Below are positions 1 to 12,200 of a DNA stretch of 64,000 nucleotides, one piece after another. Numbering within the stretch: the first letter of the stretch is position 1; the number at the start of each line of letters is the position of its first letter. The notes beneath the pieces were generated by a model. It was not told the origin of the DNA. It saw only the letters and a program-made list of their open reading frames with translations, and ran no database searches. The DNA is from Protula sp. h YS-2021 (lineage: Eukaryota; Annelida; Polychaeta; Sabellida; Serpulidae): the NCBI GenBank assembly GCA_949752745.1, contig OX457025.1, positions 97,095,804 to 97,159,803 of the forward strand, given 5' to 3'. The position numbers and the translations under genes are program-made.

Positions 1-165
1 AAGTACTGCTCTTTGATCATAGGTACGTGGGTAAGTACTGCTCTTTGATCACAGGTGAGTGTGCTAAGTACTGGTCTCTGATTATATGCAAGTGTGTCAA
101 GTGCTGCTCCTTAATCAGTGCTAGACCACACGAAACTGTTGTTCATTTACATCTGTTTTGTTTAG
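1..165 (+). repeat. Tandem repeat and duplicated exon fragment upstream of e1
   Basis: Positions 1-116 hold about three copies of a roughly 36-40 bp unit containing AAGTACTGCTCTTTGATCA. At 117-137 a copy of sequence inside e1 (GTGCTAGACCACACGAA, also at 199-215) lies in the intron, 82 bp upstream. The duplication therefore spans the e1 acceptor. Confidence 0.75.
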
Positions 166-272
166 GTCTGTTTATTGACGTGGGCACTAATTACTCGGTG
201 CTAGACCACACGAACTTGTCCTTCATATACGAGGATGTCCTAGCCCCTGGTCCTAATGCGGATGGCGAATTT
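166..272 (+). CDS. e1: solenoid segment
   Basis: Acceptor TTTAG at 161-165, donor GTAAGT at 273. The exon enters with two bases of a split codon and ends in phase 0. It encodes LFIDVGTNYSVLDH...NADGEF, the helical stretch between the first RIH domain and the central solenoid (compare the LMLHMHVDRDP region of IP3R). The preceding exon is outside the window. Confidence 0.8.
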
Positions 273-3200
273 GTAAGTTATTCCTTGTTTTTCTCTCATT
301 GGGTATTAAAACTATTTTAAAATGAGATTTATCAAGTCTGATCAGATTGTATTTTACACTGAGCTAATACAATACGACTGGAATGTTCGTAAAATTAAAT
401 TTAAAAATTTTTTAAATTTAAATTATTCACTGATATTATTTATTAAGGATCGTGGTGTATTGCTCCTTCAAGCAACAGAGTAGATAATTAAATCAGATTA
501 ATTTCACGTTCTATAATTTTGTGTTGATACGGTGTGTGGATTTGATGGTAGAAGTGGCATTGTTTTGATTCAGAGGCTGCGTTCGCTTACTACAATTAAA
601 CCGACTTGTGAATAATTTTAGGTGAAGAAATTGCCTCGCTTAGATAACTGGATAGCGCAGGATGGGGTAAGACCCCACACGCCCCTAACACCACCCCCTC
701 TCCACCCCCCCTCCCCCACCCCTCTCCCCTCACTGCATAACCATGATGGCTTATGCTGTCATGGTGGAGGTACAGAAAAAAAATGTGCTCGCGTCCATTT
801 TTGTATGTTATATACATTATATATATACATTCATAGACATGCCTTTGTGTTTTCATGTTGTTTACCCACAATGCACTGCTGCCTATGTGATTTGGTCACA
901 TGATGTGGTCACGTGCTTCTAATGTGCTGGATTCACTTGCAGCCTGTGTATAGGCTAAGCCTAGCCGATGTTCGCACGGTGTACTGGGGGCGTGCAGACG
1001 CTGCCTTCGGCCTAAGTTACACAGGCGTGTAGGCTGTGACCTTAGGCCGTAGCTCAGTCTGTGACATCGTTGTAGTTTTGTTGACACAGGCGCGGATTTA
1101 CTGCTGTGTGGCAAGTGGAGGGGGGGGGGGTAGGGGGGTGGTGGGGAGGGGGGGGGGGGCTCGCTCAAAGATTCTGGTCCTCCACGGAATGCAAATAGTT
1201 GTAAAAAGTAAATAAATATCGGTGGTAGTCTTGTGGCGTTGTCCTCCCTGACGTCACAACAGTTCTACCTCATGTTTCTCTGCAACAGCCCCGGTCATTA
1301 TCACTCCACACTTGTTACTCTGAATCCGCCGCTGTTCAGCAAACGAATGTCTATATCAATAACGTATGCACTAAAACCCTCTAAATATTGTAACTTTCAC
1401 GTTCTGAACATACAATGCACATCCATGGCGGTGTCAGTTTAATTAAATAACCCCAAATGGTACTCAGTGATGTTCCTGCAAGTTTTGGCAAGCGGCCAAG
1501 TTCAACTTGGGGTCAGTCTCAGAATATCCGTTTAAACTCTGTTGCCAACGGCTTGAGAAATCTTATCAGCTTAAAACAATCTGAGAAAAGCTCTGAAATT
1601 TGAAGCAGTTTTTAATCAGGAAAGCGAGTTATTACGACAGAGCGCGGACCCTGGGAACATCACTGATACATTATTAAGTAAAACCTCTGTTGGTTAGCAG
1701 TCTCTGTTGACAAATCAGTAGCTTATTTCTGGCCAGAAAATGCTCAATTTCCGATTATCGTGCTTGGTGCGTGTCGTCAAAAACAGATTTCCAGATTGAG
1801 GGCTGCTTTGTACCGAGGTGTTACTACTCTGTTTTTAAAAGCATGCTGTTGTAAACAAAATTTGATGTACTCACCGGCTTATGGGGACACGTGGGGCGGT
1901 CACGTGATGTTTAATGACATCATCTGATGCGGTCACGTGACATTGATTCGCAATGGTGGGCACGTTATGCAGTACGGTTATGTTTACTGACAGGGTTGGA
2001 TAGTGGTATGGTCACGTGCTCTTCACTGACTTCGTTGGGCACGTGGTTTAGTCACATAATGTTCACTCACTTGGTGTAGTCACGTGGTGTGGTCAAGATG
2101 TTCACTCACAAGGTTAGACACGTGGTACAATCAAGTGATGTTCAATCCCAGGGTAGAGGACGTATTACGGCCTCGTGACGTTCACTTATAGGGTTGAGCA
2201 CGTGGTACGGTCACGTGATACTCACTCACAGAGTTTGGCACGTGGTGGGGTCACGTGATTTTAATCATAGAGTTGGGCATCTGGTAGGGTCACGTGAAAT
2301 GTCATGTGACCTACCTTATTCATGACGTAGCCGTGGTGTAGCATCACGAGTCGAAATTTATCTCCTTGACTTGCCAATCACATACCGCAAAATAGCCACA
2401 CCTCAGGAATGCTTGGTTATTTCATTATCCAGTCTCATAATAACAGAAGGACGGAGATCTTGGTGCGGAATCTTTCTAATTGCAATTATGGGTAAAATTG
2501 AATGAATGTTCCCTAGAAATGGTGGGGGATCTTTCAATTGTCATTATGGGTAAAATTGAATAAATGTTTCTAAGAATTATCGGGTCTCTTTCCTATGTGG
2601 GTACCAATCTATGTGGCTGTATAAATGAACTGCAAGGCATTGTGGGTGCAATGACCGCTCAACAGGGTTTCCGTCTTGTTGTTAGTGGAAAATCTCACGA
2701 CATTGACTGATCACCCACCGAACCTTGTTTGGTGTTGCGCTGAGATGCTGCACAATGTCCAGGGCTATTTTGAGGCTGGATTACTCCACGTGATATTGTC
2801 ACCTTTGACGGGTACTTGTATTTACAATACACAATACCTGATAACAGGTGGTTACTGTTAAGAACTGGGAAAACAAAATAGCTCCTGAAGGGGTAAGGGT
2901 TGTTTGTGTGCACGCGTTTGATTCATGCGCGTAGGAGTGACGTCATCCCAGCAAAGTAGTTCTCTGCACTTGTGCACGGTGCGCTTTAACCAATCAAGTT
3001 ATGACGTCATCTGTATTTTGACTCTGTATATTTTGGCTATGTTGTGTGTGAACAGTAATGCCCACCCCCCCCCTCCCCCTCCCCCCCCCCCCCGGAGTGA
3101 AGACTTGAGTGTTGAACAGTTCTCTAGTTCATACTGAAACTTCCATGAAGAACCTTGCTTAAGCGTTTGTGTTGTGGAGACGAATCTTTGAATCGTAGGA

Positions 3201-6200
3201 CTAGTATTAGTGTTGGCTGACGTACAGAATGCTTCGCAGCGTAAAATGCATGCTAGCAACGACACAGGAATAGTTTTGTCAATCGAACCTGTTGAATGCT
3301 CATGAATTTAACCATTTTCCCTGGGTGAAAATTCCATTCGGTGAATACTTTACATCGTTATAACAACGCACACTCCTGTAGCTAGGCAACTGAAAACACC
3401 TTAGAAGATTGTAAACAATAGATAATTTATAGGGGATTATGCTTATACAAAAAAAAAAAAACCTATGCTCACGTTTGGACTCACCTGAACCCCCTACCCC
3501 CGTCGGTCTTGAGCACTGTTCGCATTGGTCTTTCAGGCTTGGGCTGCCCAATACCACGGGCGCGTCAGGATTTAAAATTGAGTCCACCGGATTGCGTGGT
3601 TTCCTATTTTTGCGATTTTGGTAAACTCGGCTGAACGCGTTGACGCTAGATAGACATGGTCCTTCGTGTGTTTGTCTTCTCACTAACAAAGCTGACACTC
3701 TTCGCGACTAACCCTACTAATTCTTTACATGTTTTCATCTTTCCTTCTACTAATTAAAAACAAAACGATAAAGAAACATTGTGCGAGGAGTACTAACACG
3801 TCACTTGTTGTTGTGCTATAATCAGCCGGCGAAGGCCGACCCGGTGTATTTGAATTTCGGCGAGGTAACTTCATCCTTGACGTCTTGTTCTCTGGTTTGC
3901 TGCGCTTGTGTAATTTTTACAGCTGATGGTGCTGTCAGACGACAAGTTTGTGATTGACACGTGATTGACACGTGACAGTGTTGATTCATAGAAGAAGCAG
4001 ACGATCTTAGGGGCCATCCGTATAAGGCACAAACGCAAAGATATGGACTCCCCCCCCCCCCTCCCCCGCCCCACATCTTGCATGCCACATTTCCGGCATC
4101 ACCATTTACTATAATATTAGCGTTCGCACAGACTCCTGCCTCCTTCTCCTCCTCCATGCGTACGTACCTACAGCCCCCGTGTCCTCCCACCTCCTCCGTG
4201 CGTACGTACAGCCCCCTACCCCTCCTCCATACGTACGAACAGTCAACTGCCCTTCCGCCATGCCTACGTACAGCCCCCCTTCTCCCCTCTCCTGCGTACG
4301 TGCGTACAGCCCTCTAACCCCTCTTCTCCGTCTTGCGTGCGTACAGCCACCGCCGTCTTCCTCCGTACGTGCAGTCTCCTACACCCCCTCCCCTCCTTCA
4401 TCCGAAAGTACAGCAACTCTGTAGCGCCTCTTCAATGCTTACGCACAGCCTCCATGTCGCCCCCTCCTCCGTGCGTACGTACTTTATAGATGGCCCCTTA
4501 GGATTTTCATGCATTTGGCTGCAGACAATTTTGCGCGCGATTTAATGGCGGTTGTTGTTGGGTCCCACCTTTGTTTGGTGGCAAAGGAAGTGAAATATGA
4601 GAAGACTTCTTGCACGCTATCTTACTGAATTTCTTGCGCGACTCTCTCTATCTGACGCGCTATTGTATTGATATGACGCAATAGTTGGTTTTTCTGCGCG
4701 ATTTTTTCAGCATTATGCGCTGTTTGTTTTTTTTTTTGCGCACGCGCGACAATTATTAGCATTACGCGCAGTTTGCTTTTCATATTTTGTTTGTTTCCTG
4801 AGGCAACAATTATAGCAATATATTTAAAGCTTGACCGTCACTTTTTGAAAACAAACAGATTAAAAAATCAATTCCTGCGGTTGACAACTGGCTAGCTCCG
4901 GAAGGGGTAAGATCTGGTTACAACATAGCGGGCAGTATCGGGGAGGGGGCGGGGGGAGGGGGGGGGCCTAGTCCGGAAGGGGTAAGATCTGGTTACAACA
5001 TAGCTCGCAGTATCGGGGAGGGGGCGGGTGGGGGGGGGGGGGGGTTCGTAGCTCCGGGCGGTGTAAGATTTGGTTGAAAAATAGCGGGGAGTATCGGGAG
5101 GGGGCAATTTCAAATAGAGTTTGGGGAATTTTTTATATCTGTGTGCATATGAACTTCTTGTTGCATGTCAGTTTTCACAAATTGCACCTTTTTCATAGAT
5201 TTTTCCCTTTTGTTTGGGAATAGATACTGGATTGCGAAATCCGATATTTAACATGTAAACTGGTCAGCTTGAGTGGGAGCAGGGGAACGAAGGAGTTGGG
5301 TGGGGAGGGGGAAGGGGTTGGAGTGGGGGGTTAGGGTTACGGGAACGGTGTAGGGGTGGGGAGTGGGAAGGGGTTGGAGGGCTAAATAAAAGGAAACATG
5401 ATGCACGCGTTAAGTTGTAACCAACTATTGAGATATAAAATCTTCAAAATTCACTGTTTCTATTATCAATTTATTTTTGCTATTTAATATATAGTTGATT
5501 AAGATTTTTTACATTCCCTTTTAATGTGCCATATTCCCGTTGATAAATTTTGTGTTTATTCAAAAAGAAATTTTAAAAATTTAAGTTTAAAATTTCTGAA
5601 TTGATCTTTTGTGTATTTGAGTTTGAATATTTTCTGTTTTTATTTTATGTGTTAGAAGACAGTCTGTCTGTTTGTCCGCCCACCTCCTGATGATTCATTC
5701 GTTGAAGTTGTAGGACAAATGGGTTTATCAATTATGTGTCTAATGGTTAAAACCGCCATTGAGAAATATAGATTTCCATAGAGAAATACTGACAGCACAT
5801 GATAAAGATATGGTTAAATTGCATAGTTAAGAACCCAGTAATTAAACAATGGAATCGGTATGTTAATGTCCACAACAAGCCAGTACCCAAAATTAGCCTA
5901 TCGTTTGGACTTTTGCGTAAAATCTGCTAGAATTCGCTGATAGAAAGTGTATTACAATAGATGCCCATCAATCCGTGCGGTGATAAATCATTGTGTTGTT
6001 TTTCATAGCCAAGCCCTGGATCCATTTGGTATTATCGATCTATTTTGCTCTTCACTAATCCAACCATTGACTAATTATAGCCACAATTCTGGCGGGCTTC
6101 TATTGTGTAAAAAGTACATTCGTCCCGGATTGAATTAGTGACGTCATAATATTAACGAAGAAAATTAATTTTGTGGTGTTTTATGTGTAGAAAAATAATG

Positions 6201-9200
6201 CCTTACTCACAAGTAAAGTGTATAATTAAGCTGAAATCCTTGAATGAGCACAAATGTTACTGCTGTTCCTTACATTTGTTGTGTAAAATTTAAATTTGTG
6301 AATTAGAGTCAATACTTTTCTCATTGTCTGGGCCCTGCAGAATGGTTATGTTGAAAAGAAAGATGACGTCACACGTTTCTGTTGATATTTTCATGAATAT
6401 TGAACCAACTGCCAAACTGCGTTTTATTCGACTTGTTACTGACGTCACTTTCTGCAATGATTCTGGATATGATTTAGTACTGTTTTCTGGTATTTGTTTT
6501 TCTGCACTGGAGTTAAAAATTGTTCCGCAAAAATCGCATCCGAAATTTTAGAAAAAAAAAATCCACCAGTGCATCTTAAGCCACCGGCATTTTGATTGGG
6601 CGGTTTTCAGATAATCAAGGACTTGGTGACGTTGTTTCCGGTGATCCGGGACTGGATCACGGAGTTCCTGGACGAGAACAAGGACATGACGCACTCCGAG
6701 ATCGGCAAGAACATGCTCATCGAACAGGTCGTCTAGTCTCTCGTATTCTGTATAGCACGTGTACAGCACGTGTCCACATAGCTACCGTCACGGTCTGTTG
6801 TATCCTATATAACACGTGTATAGCACGTGTCTGTATGGCTCCGTGATCGGCAAGAACATGCTCATCGAACAGGTCGTCTGTGCCACAGTCTCTCGTATTC
6901 TGTACAGCACGTGTGCAGCACGTGTCAATGTAGCTGCCGGTAAAAGGTGGCACATATTGTGGAACGGAAATAAACAGTTTGTACACATTTAGAAAAAAAT
7001 AATTGAAAATAAGCTAGGGGATTGAAATCGTAGTAAAAATGCCCACTGACAGATAAATAACATATTCTGCGTATCATTTCACGATACTGACACATTACCA
7101 ATGTACTTCCGGTGATACTTGTATTTAGGTACTCCGGCTGTTCCACTTCCTGGTGAAGTTCGGTTACTATAGTAGCGAGGACATCAAGCTTTTGCTGAAG
7201 CCGCTACTGAACCTACTCAACGGCAAAAACGACAAGCCCTTCCCGTCAGACAACGAGAAAGGAGGTACCGCCCCACTGTCTCAAGTACAACATTGTAGTA
7301 TCTCCAGTACACTTTTTCAGTATCTGAACTACACGACTGCAGTATCTCAAGTAAATTTTTGCAGCATCTCAAGCGCACCTGTCAGTGTCTGAAGTACGCA
7401 ATTGCAGTATCTCGCCCAAACGCACGCGCTGTTAAAATTCAGATATTGCACGGTCTTCCTGCTCTTTCTATTCAAGATTTTTTTCCTTCAAAATAAAGGC
7501 ACTGGACCGTCGGTATGACCTCTGAAATTTTTGAAAGCTAGAAATATACTGTGTCTGCTTAAGCATCCATTTCAGTGAATTTTGATACATTGAATTGTTT
7601 GAATGTCATCAGAAAAAAGATCGAAATCTGAAAACAGGTAAAGGCATATAAAGCAGACGATACCCCAACCTAACCCCCCCCCCTCCGCCACCCGCATCCG
7701 CAGGATAATTGCTTCTTCTCCATGACATCACAATCACGTGTAAAACGAGATCACAATCATACTTGCATCTTAGTCTACATTTTAGGTCCCCCCCTCTTAC
7801 CCCCCCTCCACACACACACATTCTCTGTCTAGCCTAATGACGTCATCTGTTGCCAATGACGTCGCGTATTGTCAGGTTACACCAAGGAAAACATGAAGCT
7901 TGTATCTTTGTCTACATTTTTGCCCTCCCACCCCTCCCCCTCCCCCTCTCGGCACACACACATTCTCTCTCTAGCCTGATGACGTCCCCTGTTGCCAGGT
8001 TACACCAAGGACAGCCTGAAGCTTGTACTGCACTACCGGAACAAGGAGCGCTATGAGAAGAGCCCCGGTACTGCCGCTATCGTCAACGCCAAGTTCCAGT
8101 ACGTACTCATTATGTACCACCCTAGTACTGACTGTACTCATGATCCCTTGTACTCACGATTCCTGATAATTTCGAATTTTTTCAGGCGATTTCTTACTTT
8201 AAAATTAACAAAAATTGTATAAATTAGTAGGATTTGAAAATGTATCTCCGCAGATAGTTTTCTTTATCTTAAACCAATATTGCGAGCAATGTGCATTTTT
8301 TTCATTATTCCAACAGCTAAGGAAATATTCGATTTTCCGTTGTAAAGTGCATGGCGCAGGTGCATGGCGGTGATATCACTGATGTCAGGGGGTGTGTTAC
8401 AGGTACATGACGGTGATATCACTGATGTCAGGGGGGGGGGGGTGTGTTACAGGTGCATGGCGGTGATATCACTGATGTCAGGGATGTGTTACAGGTGCAT
8501 GGCGGTGATATCACTGATGTCAGGGGGGGTGTGTTACAGGTGCATGGCGGTGATATCACTGATGTCAGGGGGGGGGGGGGTGTGTTACAGGTGCATGGCG
8601 GTGATATCACTGATGTCAGGGGGGTGTGTTACAGGTGCATGGCGGTGATATCACTGATGTCAGGGGGGTGTGTTACAGGTGCATGGCGGTGATATCACTG
8701 ATGTCAGGGGGGTGTGTTACAGGTGCATGGCGGTGATATCACTGATGTCAGGGGTGGATTACAGGTGCATGGCGGTGATATCACTGATGTCACGGGGTGT
8801 GTTACAGGTGCATGGCGGTCATGGATTTGCTGTTGACGTTTCAATTCAACACTCGCATAGAGAGTTTCATTGCCAAGTTCAAAACAGCTGACCTCAGTGT
8901 CGGTCCCAAGGCGAAGTTCAAGAGCATCTTGGCGCCGCTGTTGTCCGATGACTTCGATCCCTTTGACCCTTCAAAGTATGACCAGTTCTTCTTTTATTTT
9001 TAGTTTTTTACTCAAATAAAGAAAAGTAAGTTCATTGTATTGTCTGTAAAGATTTATGGAGTCAGTAAAAGCGGAATGGTTTTTCAAGATGAAGTGAAGA
9101 ATATTTCTCCAAAGACAAGTTCGTACTTCTTTCAAAGAAAGCAAAAGAAAAAAAAGAACAAAAAAACGAATGAAGTAGGCGTTGTAATTTTTTAGTTGCC

Positions 9201-12200
9201 CACGAAAAATGGGGTAAAGGTGCAAAGGATGGTGCTTTTAAGGACCACCTGTAATGGACAAAGACGGGGGTGGGGGAGGGGTGGGAGAGGGGGGTGGGAT
9301 CGTGATCAGTTGAGGCGAGGGTCGATAAGTGCGGTACATATGCCCATGTGTTTTATGGTTGGTTCCCCATAAGCTGTAGCGGTGTCACAGGTCGGGCCTG
9401 GGAGTGGGGGGGGGGGGGGGGGGAGGGGAGAGGAGGTCGACATGCGCGGTACTTGTGCCCGTGCCGTGTAATTTATGGTTACATCCATGTGTCGGGTGTT
9501 ACAGGTCGGGCCTGGGCCTCCAGAAGAGGGCGCTGAAGGAGCTCAAGACCATGTTTGACGTCACGGCCTACTTTGACTCGGAGCAGATCACCAACATCCT
9601 CATGGTATAGCCCAATACCGCATTGAAAACTTCGATTCTAGTTCACACTAAAATATCAGGCTTGGTGTGGTATGCCGAGTTTGGATATCGATCACCATTC
9701 GGTGGGTAGCGCCATCCGAGGCATGAGACATTCACAACTGTTGGTCCTCGTCAAACACAGCACTGAGGTTACTGTGATTCCCGGCGTTCATTACGTTGTT
9801 ACGGTGTTCTGTTGCTAATCCCAACACAGCCTCGTTCACAGGAAATGGTTGAAAATTCATGAAACAATACAGTAAATGTCTTAGCGCTCTCTGAGGAAAA
9901 AAAAAACACGACTGGCAAAGGATCCGAGAACGGATTCAAAAGTGAAATACAAAACTTTATTTTACCGTCCTTTCAAACATTTTAGAACATTTGGTAATTT
10001 GTGAGAGTGACATTAGGAAATTAAACATAAATGAAATTAATTAGAATTCATTTGTAATACAGATTCTCGTCTTGTATATAAAAAAAACAATATAGGAGTT
10101 TCGGCTCATGCCATCAATTTCGCAGATATCGAAGCCAGACTTTTCTTGCGACAAACGCAGCCACATGAGCGGTTTGAACTTTTTGAAAATCGATAGCTGA
10201 TCATTATCATTCCTGATTACTCATCTTTTCACTTTTGTAGGATTTGTCTAACTACAAGTACGACAAGATGATCAACAAATCCCTGTCGCTGCTCAACAAG
10301 TTTTTCTCCTCGAAAACCAAGCTTTTCAAGATGGCCGTTCAAGCAATGGTTGGTATTGACTGTTCTTCAGAAATATATGTTTCTTTAATTAAAATTAATA
10401 TTTAGTAATTGAATATTTAAATGGTGCAAGTTCTTGAGAATATTTTAAAGAGCAGTATTTATTTCATATATTGCTGTTCTTGTTTATTTCGTCAAGTTTG
10501 TAAAATTTTCTAATTGGTTCGACGACGTGAGTGTATGATGACGTGAATGCATCTGTGGCGTGACGTATGTGTGACGACAAAAATGCGCCTGTGACCTGAT
10601 GTATGCGTGACGAGATGAAGACGTAAGTGACGTCACGCAGGCATGACGACATGCCATTTTATATGCAGTGACGCATGCGTGACGACAGGAATAGGTATGT
10701 AGCGTGACGTTTGTGTGACTACATTTGATGCGTGTATGACGTAATGTGTGTATAACGCCATGAGCACGTGTCCCAGGTGCTGATCACCACCGACTCGTGC
10801 CAGTGTCACCGCGAGATCGCGCGAACCATGCCCATCCTGCGGCGCTACGCCAAGGCCAAGTTGAACGATGACCAGGTCAAGACCATGGGTGCAGTCATCG
10901 ACACATTCAAGGGGTACGTGTGGGCATGCAGGGGGGGGGGGCAGGGGGAGGGGGGTGGGGGGGAGGGAAGGGTGTCAAGGCCGAGCTGAACGACGACCAG
11001 GTCAAGACCATGGGTGCAGTCATCGACACATTCAAGGGGTACGTGTGGGCATGTGGGATTGGGGGGTGGGGGGGGAGGGAAGGGTGTCAAGGCCGAGCTG
11101 AACGATGACCAGGTCAAGACCATGGGTGCCGTCATCGACACATTCAAGGGGTATGTGTGTGCATGCAGGGGGAAGGGGGGAGGAGGGAGGGGAGGGGGGT
11201 GCCAAGGCCAAGCTGAACGATGACCAGGTCAAGACCATGGGTGCAGTCATCGACATAATCAAGGGGTATGTGTGTGCATGCGGGCGGGGGTGGGGCGGGA
11301 GGGAGGGAGGGGAAGGGTGCACGTGAAACATAGACAAACCCCGGCTTGTAATTGCGAGCAGGAGATGTGAGGCTGCAGTTACCTTGTGCATGAAATGAAG
11401 TGAAAATTCGTGCTTCTGAAGATAAAAATGTTATAATCAGTTGTTCTCGTTAGGAGTTTGTATAAAAAATTCGTATAAAAAATTCGCCTGAAATAAGTGT
11501 TGAAAAAAGTAAAATAACACTGAAAGGTCAATGTGGGCAAAAGATATTTATACTTAAAAAGTAAAAAAAAACAACTAAGTTTTAAGTTTTTTTGTTTTTT
11601 TTTTGAAGAGGAACATCTGGTTACTAGAAATATCCATCAATGCTTGCTTATGGATGTGGAGTTTTTAAGTCACATGGTTTTGGTTTCTCAGGTTTTGCCA
11701 GTTAGCGAAGGACGAGAATGAGAGACACCCGATGAACCAAAACATCCTCATCAATCACGGTGAGACTCACCTTCTTATCGCATCCAAAGCACATATACTA
11801 GCGTAATGACGTCACCGAGCTTTGAGCCTGCTTGAAAACGTGTAAATGAGGGATATGGTTATGAGCGTGTCCGTCTGTCCGTGGTCAGACTCGCCTTTCC
11901 GTCGCGTCCAAAACGAAAACTTAAAAACACATGTGTTAGCGTAATGACGTCAGGGAGCTTTGAGGCTACTCAAGCACATTTTAGCACGCCATTCAATGAA
12001 ACTGGTTGTGATGAAATTACTTGTGTAAGCTGATATGGTAATGTTTTATAACCTTTCTTTGTTTATTTTCGCGCGGAGGTACTGAACCTAGTAAAATGCA
12101 TCTTTTATTTATATAAGATCTTACAGTAAGATTAATTACTCTGCCCTTAACCTTTTTCTGCGCAGGACTGCATCCTCAGTTTGACACCCTGTGTTTGTGC

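Larger units (their letters stand above)
273..2847 (+). other. Intron around e2a: polypurine tracts and CACGTG-rich DNA
   Basis: Apart from exon e2a (622-666), this stretch has C-rich and G-rich tracts (683-730, 1116-1160), AT-rich DNA and the CACGTG repeat block listed separately. I found no further coding segment. Confidence 0.6.

Noticed and set aside
5278..5380. G-rich tracts as telomere or interstitial telomeric repeats
   Set aside because: No regular TTAGGG-type periodicity. Only irregular GGGGTGGGG runs.
8364..8891. Open frames on both strands with repeated CYRCMAVISLMSG or CTCNTPP
   Set aside because: Translation of the acceptor minisatellite before e6. Only the final copy belongs to an exon.
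10977..11270. The three e9-like copies as additional exons
   Set aside because: They have donors but no acceptor-like pyrimidine tract before them, and the purine-rich filler argues against exon definition.
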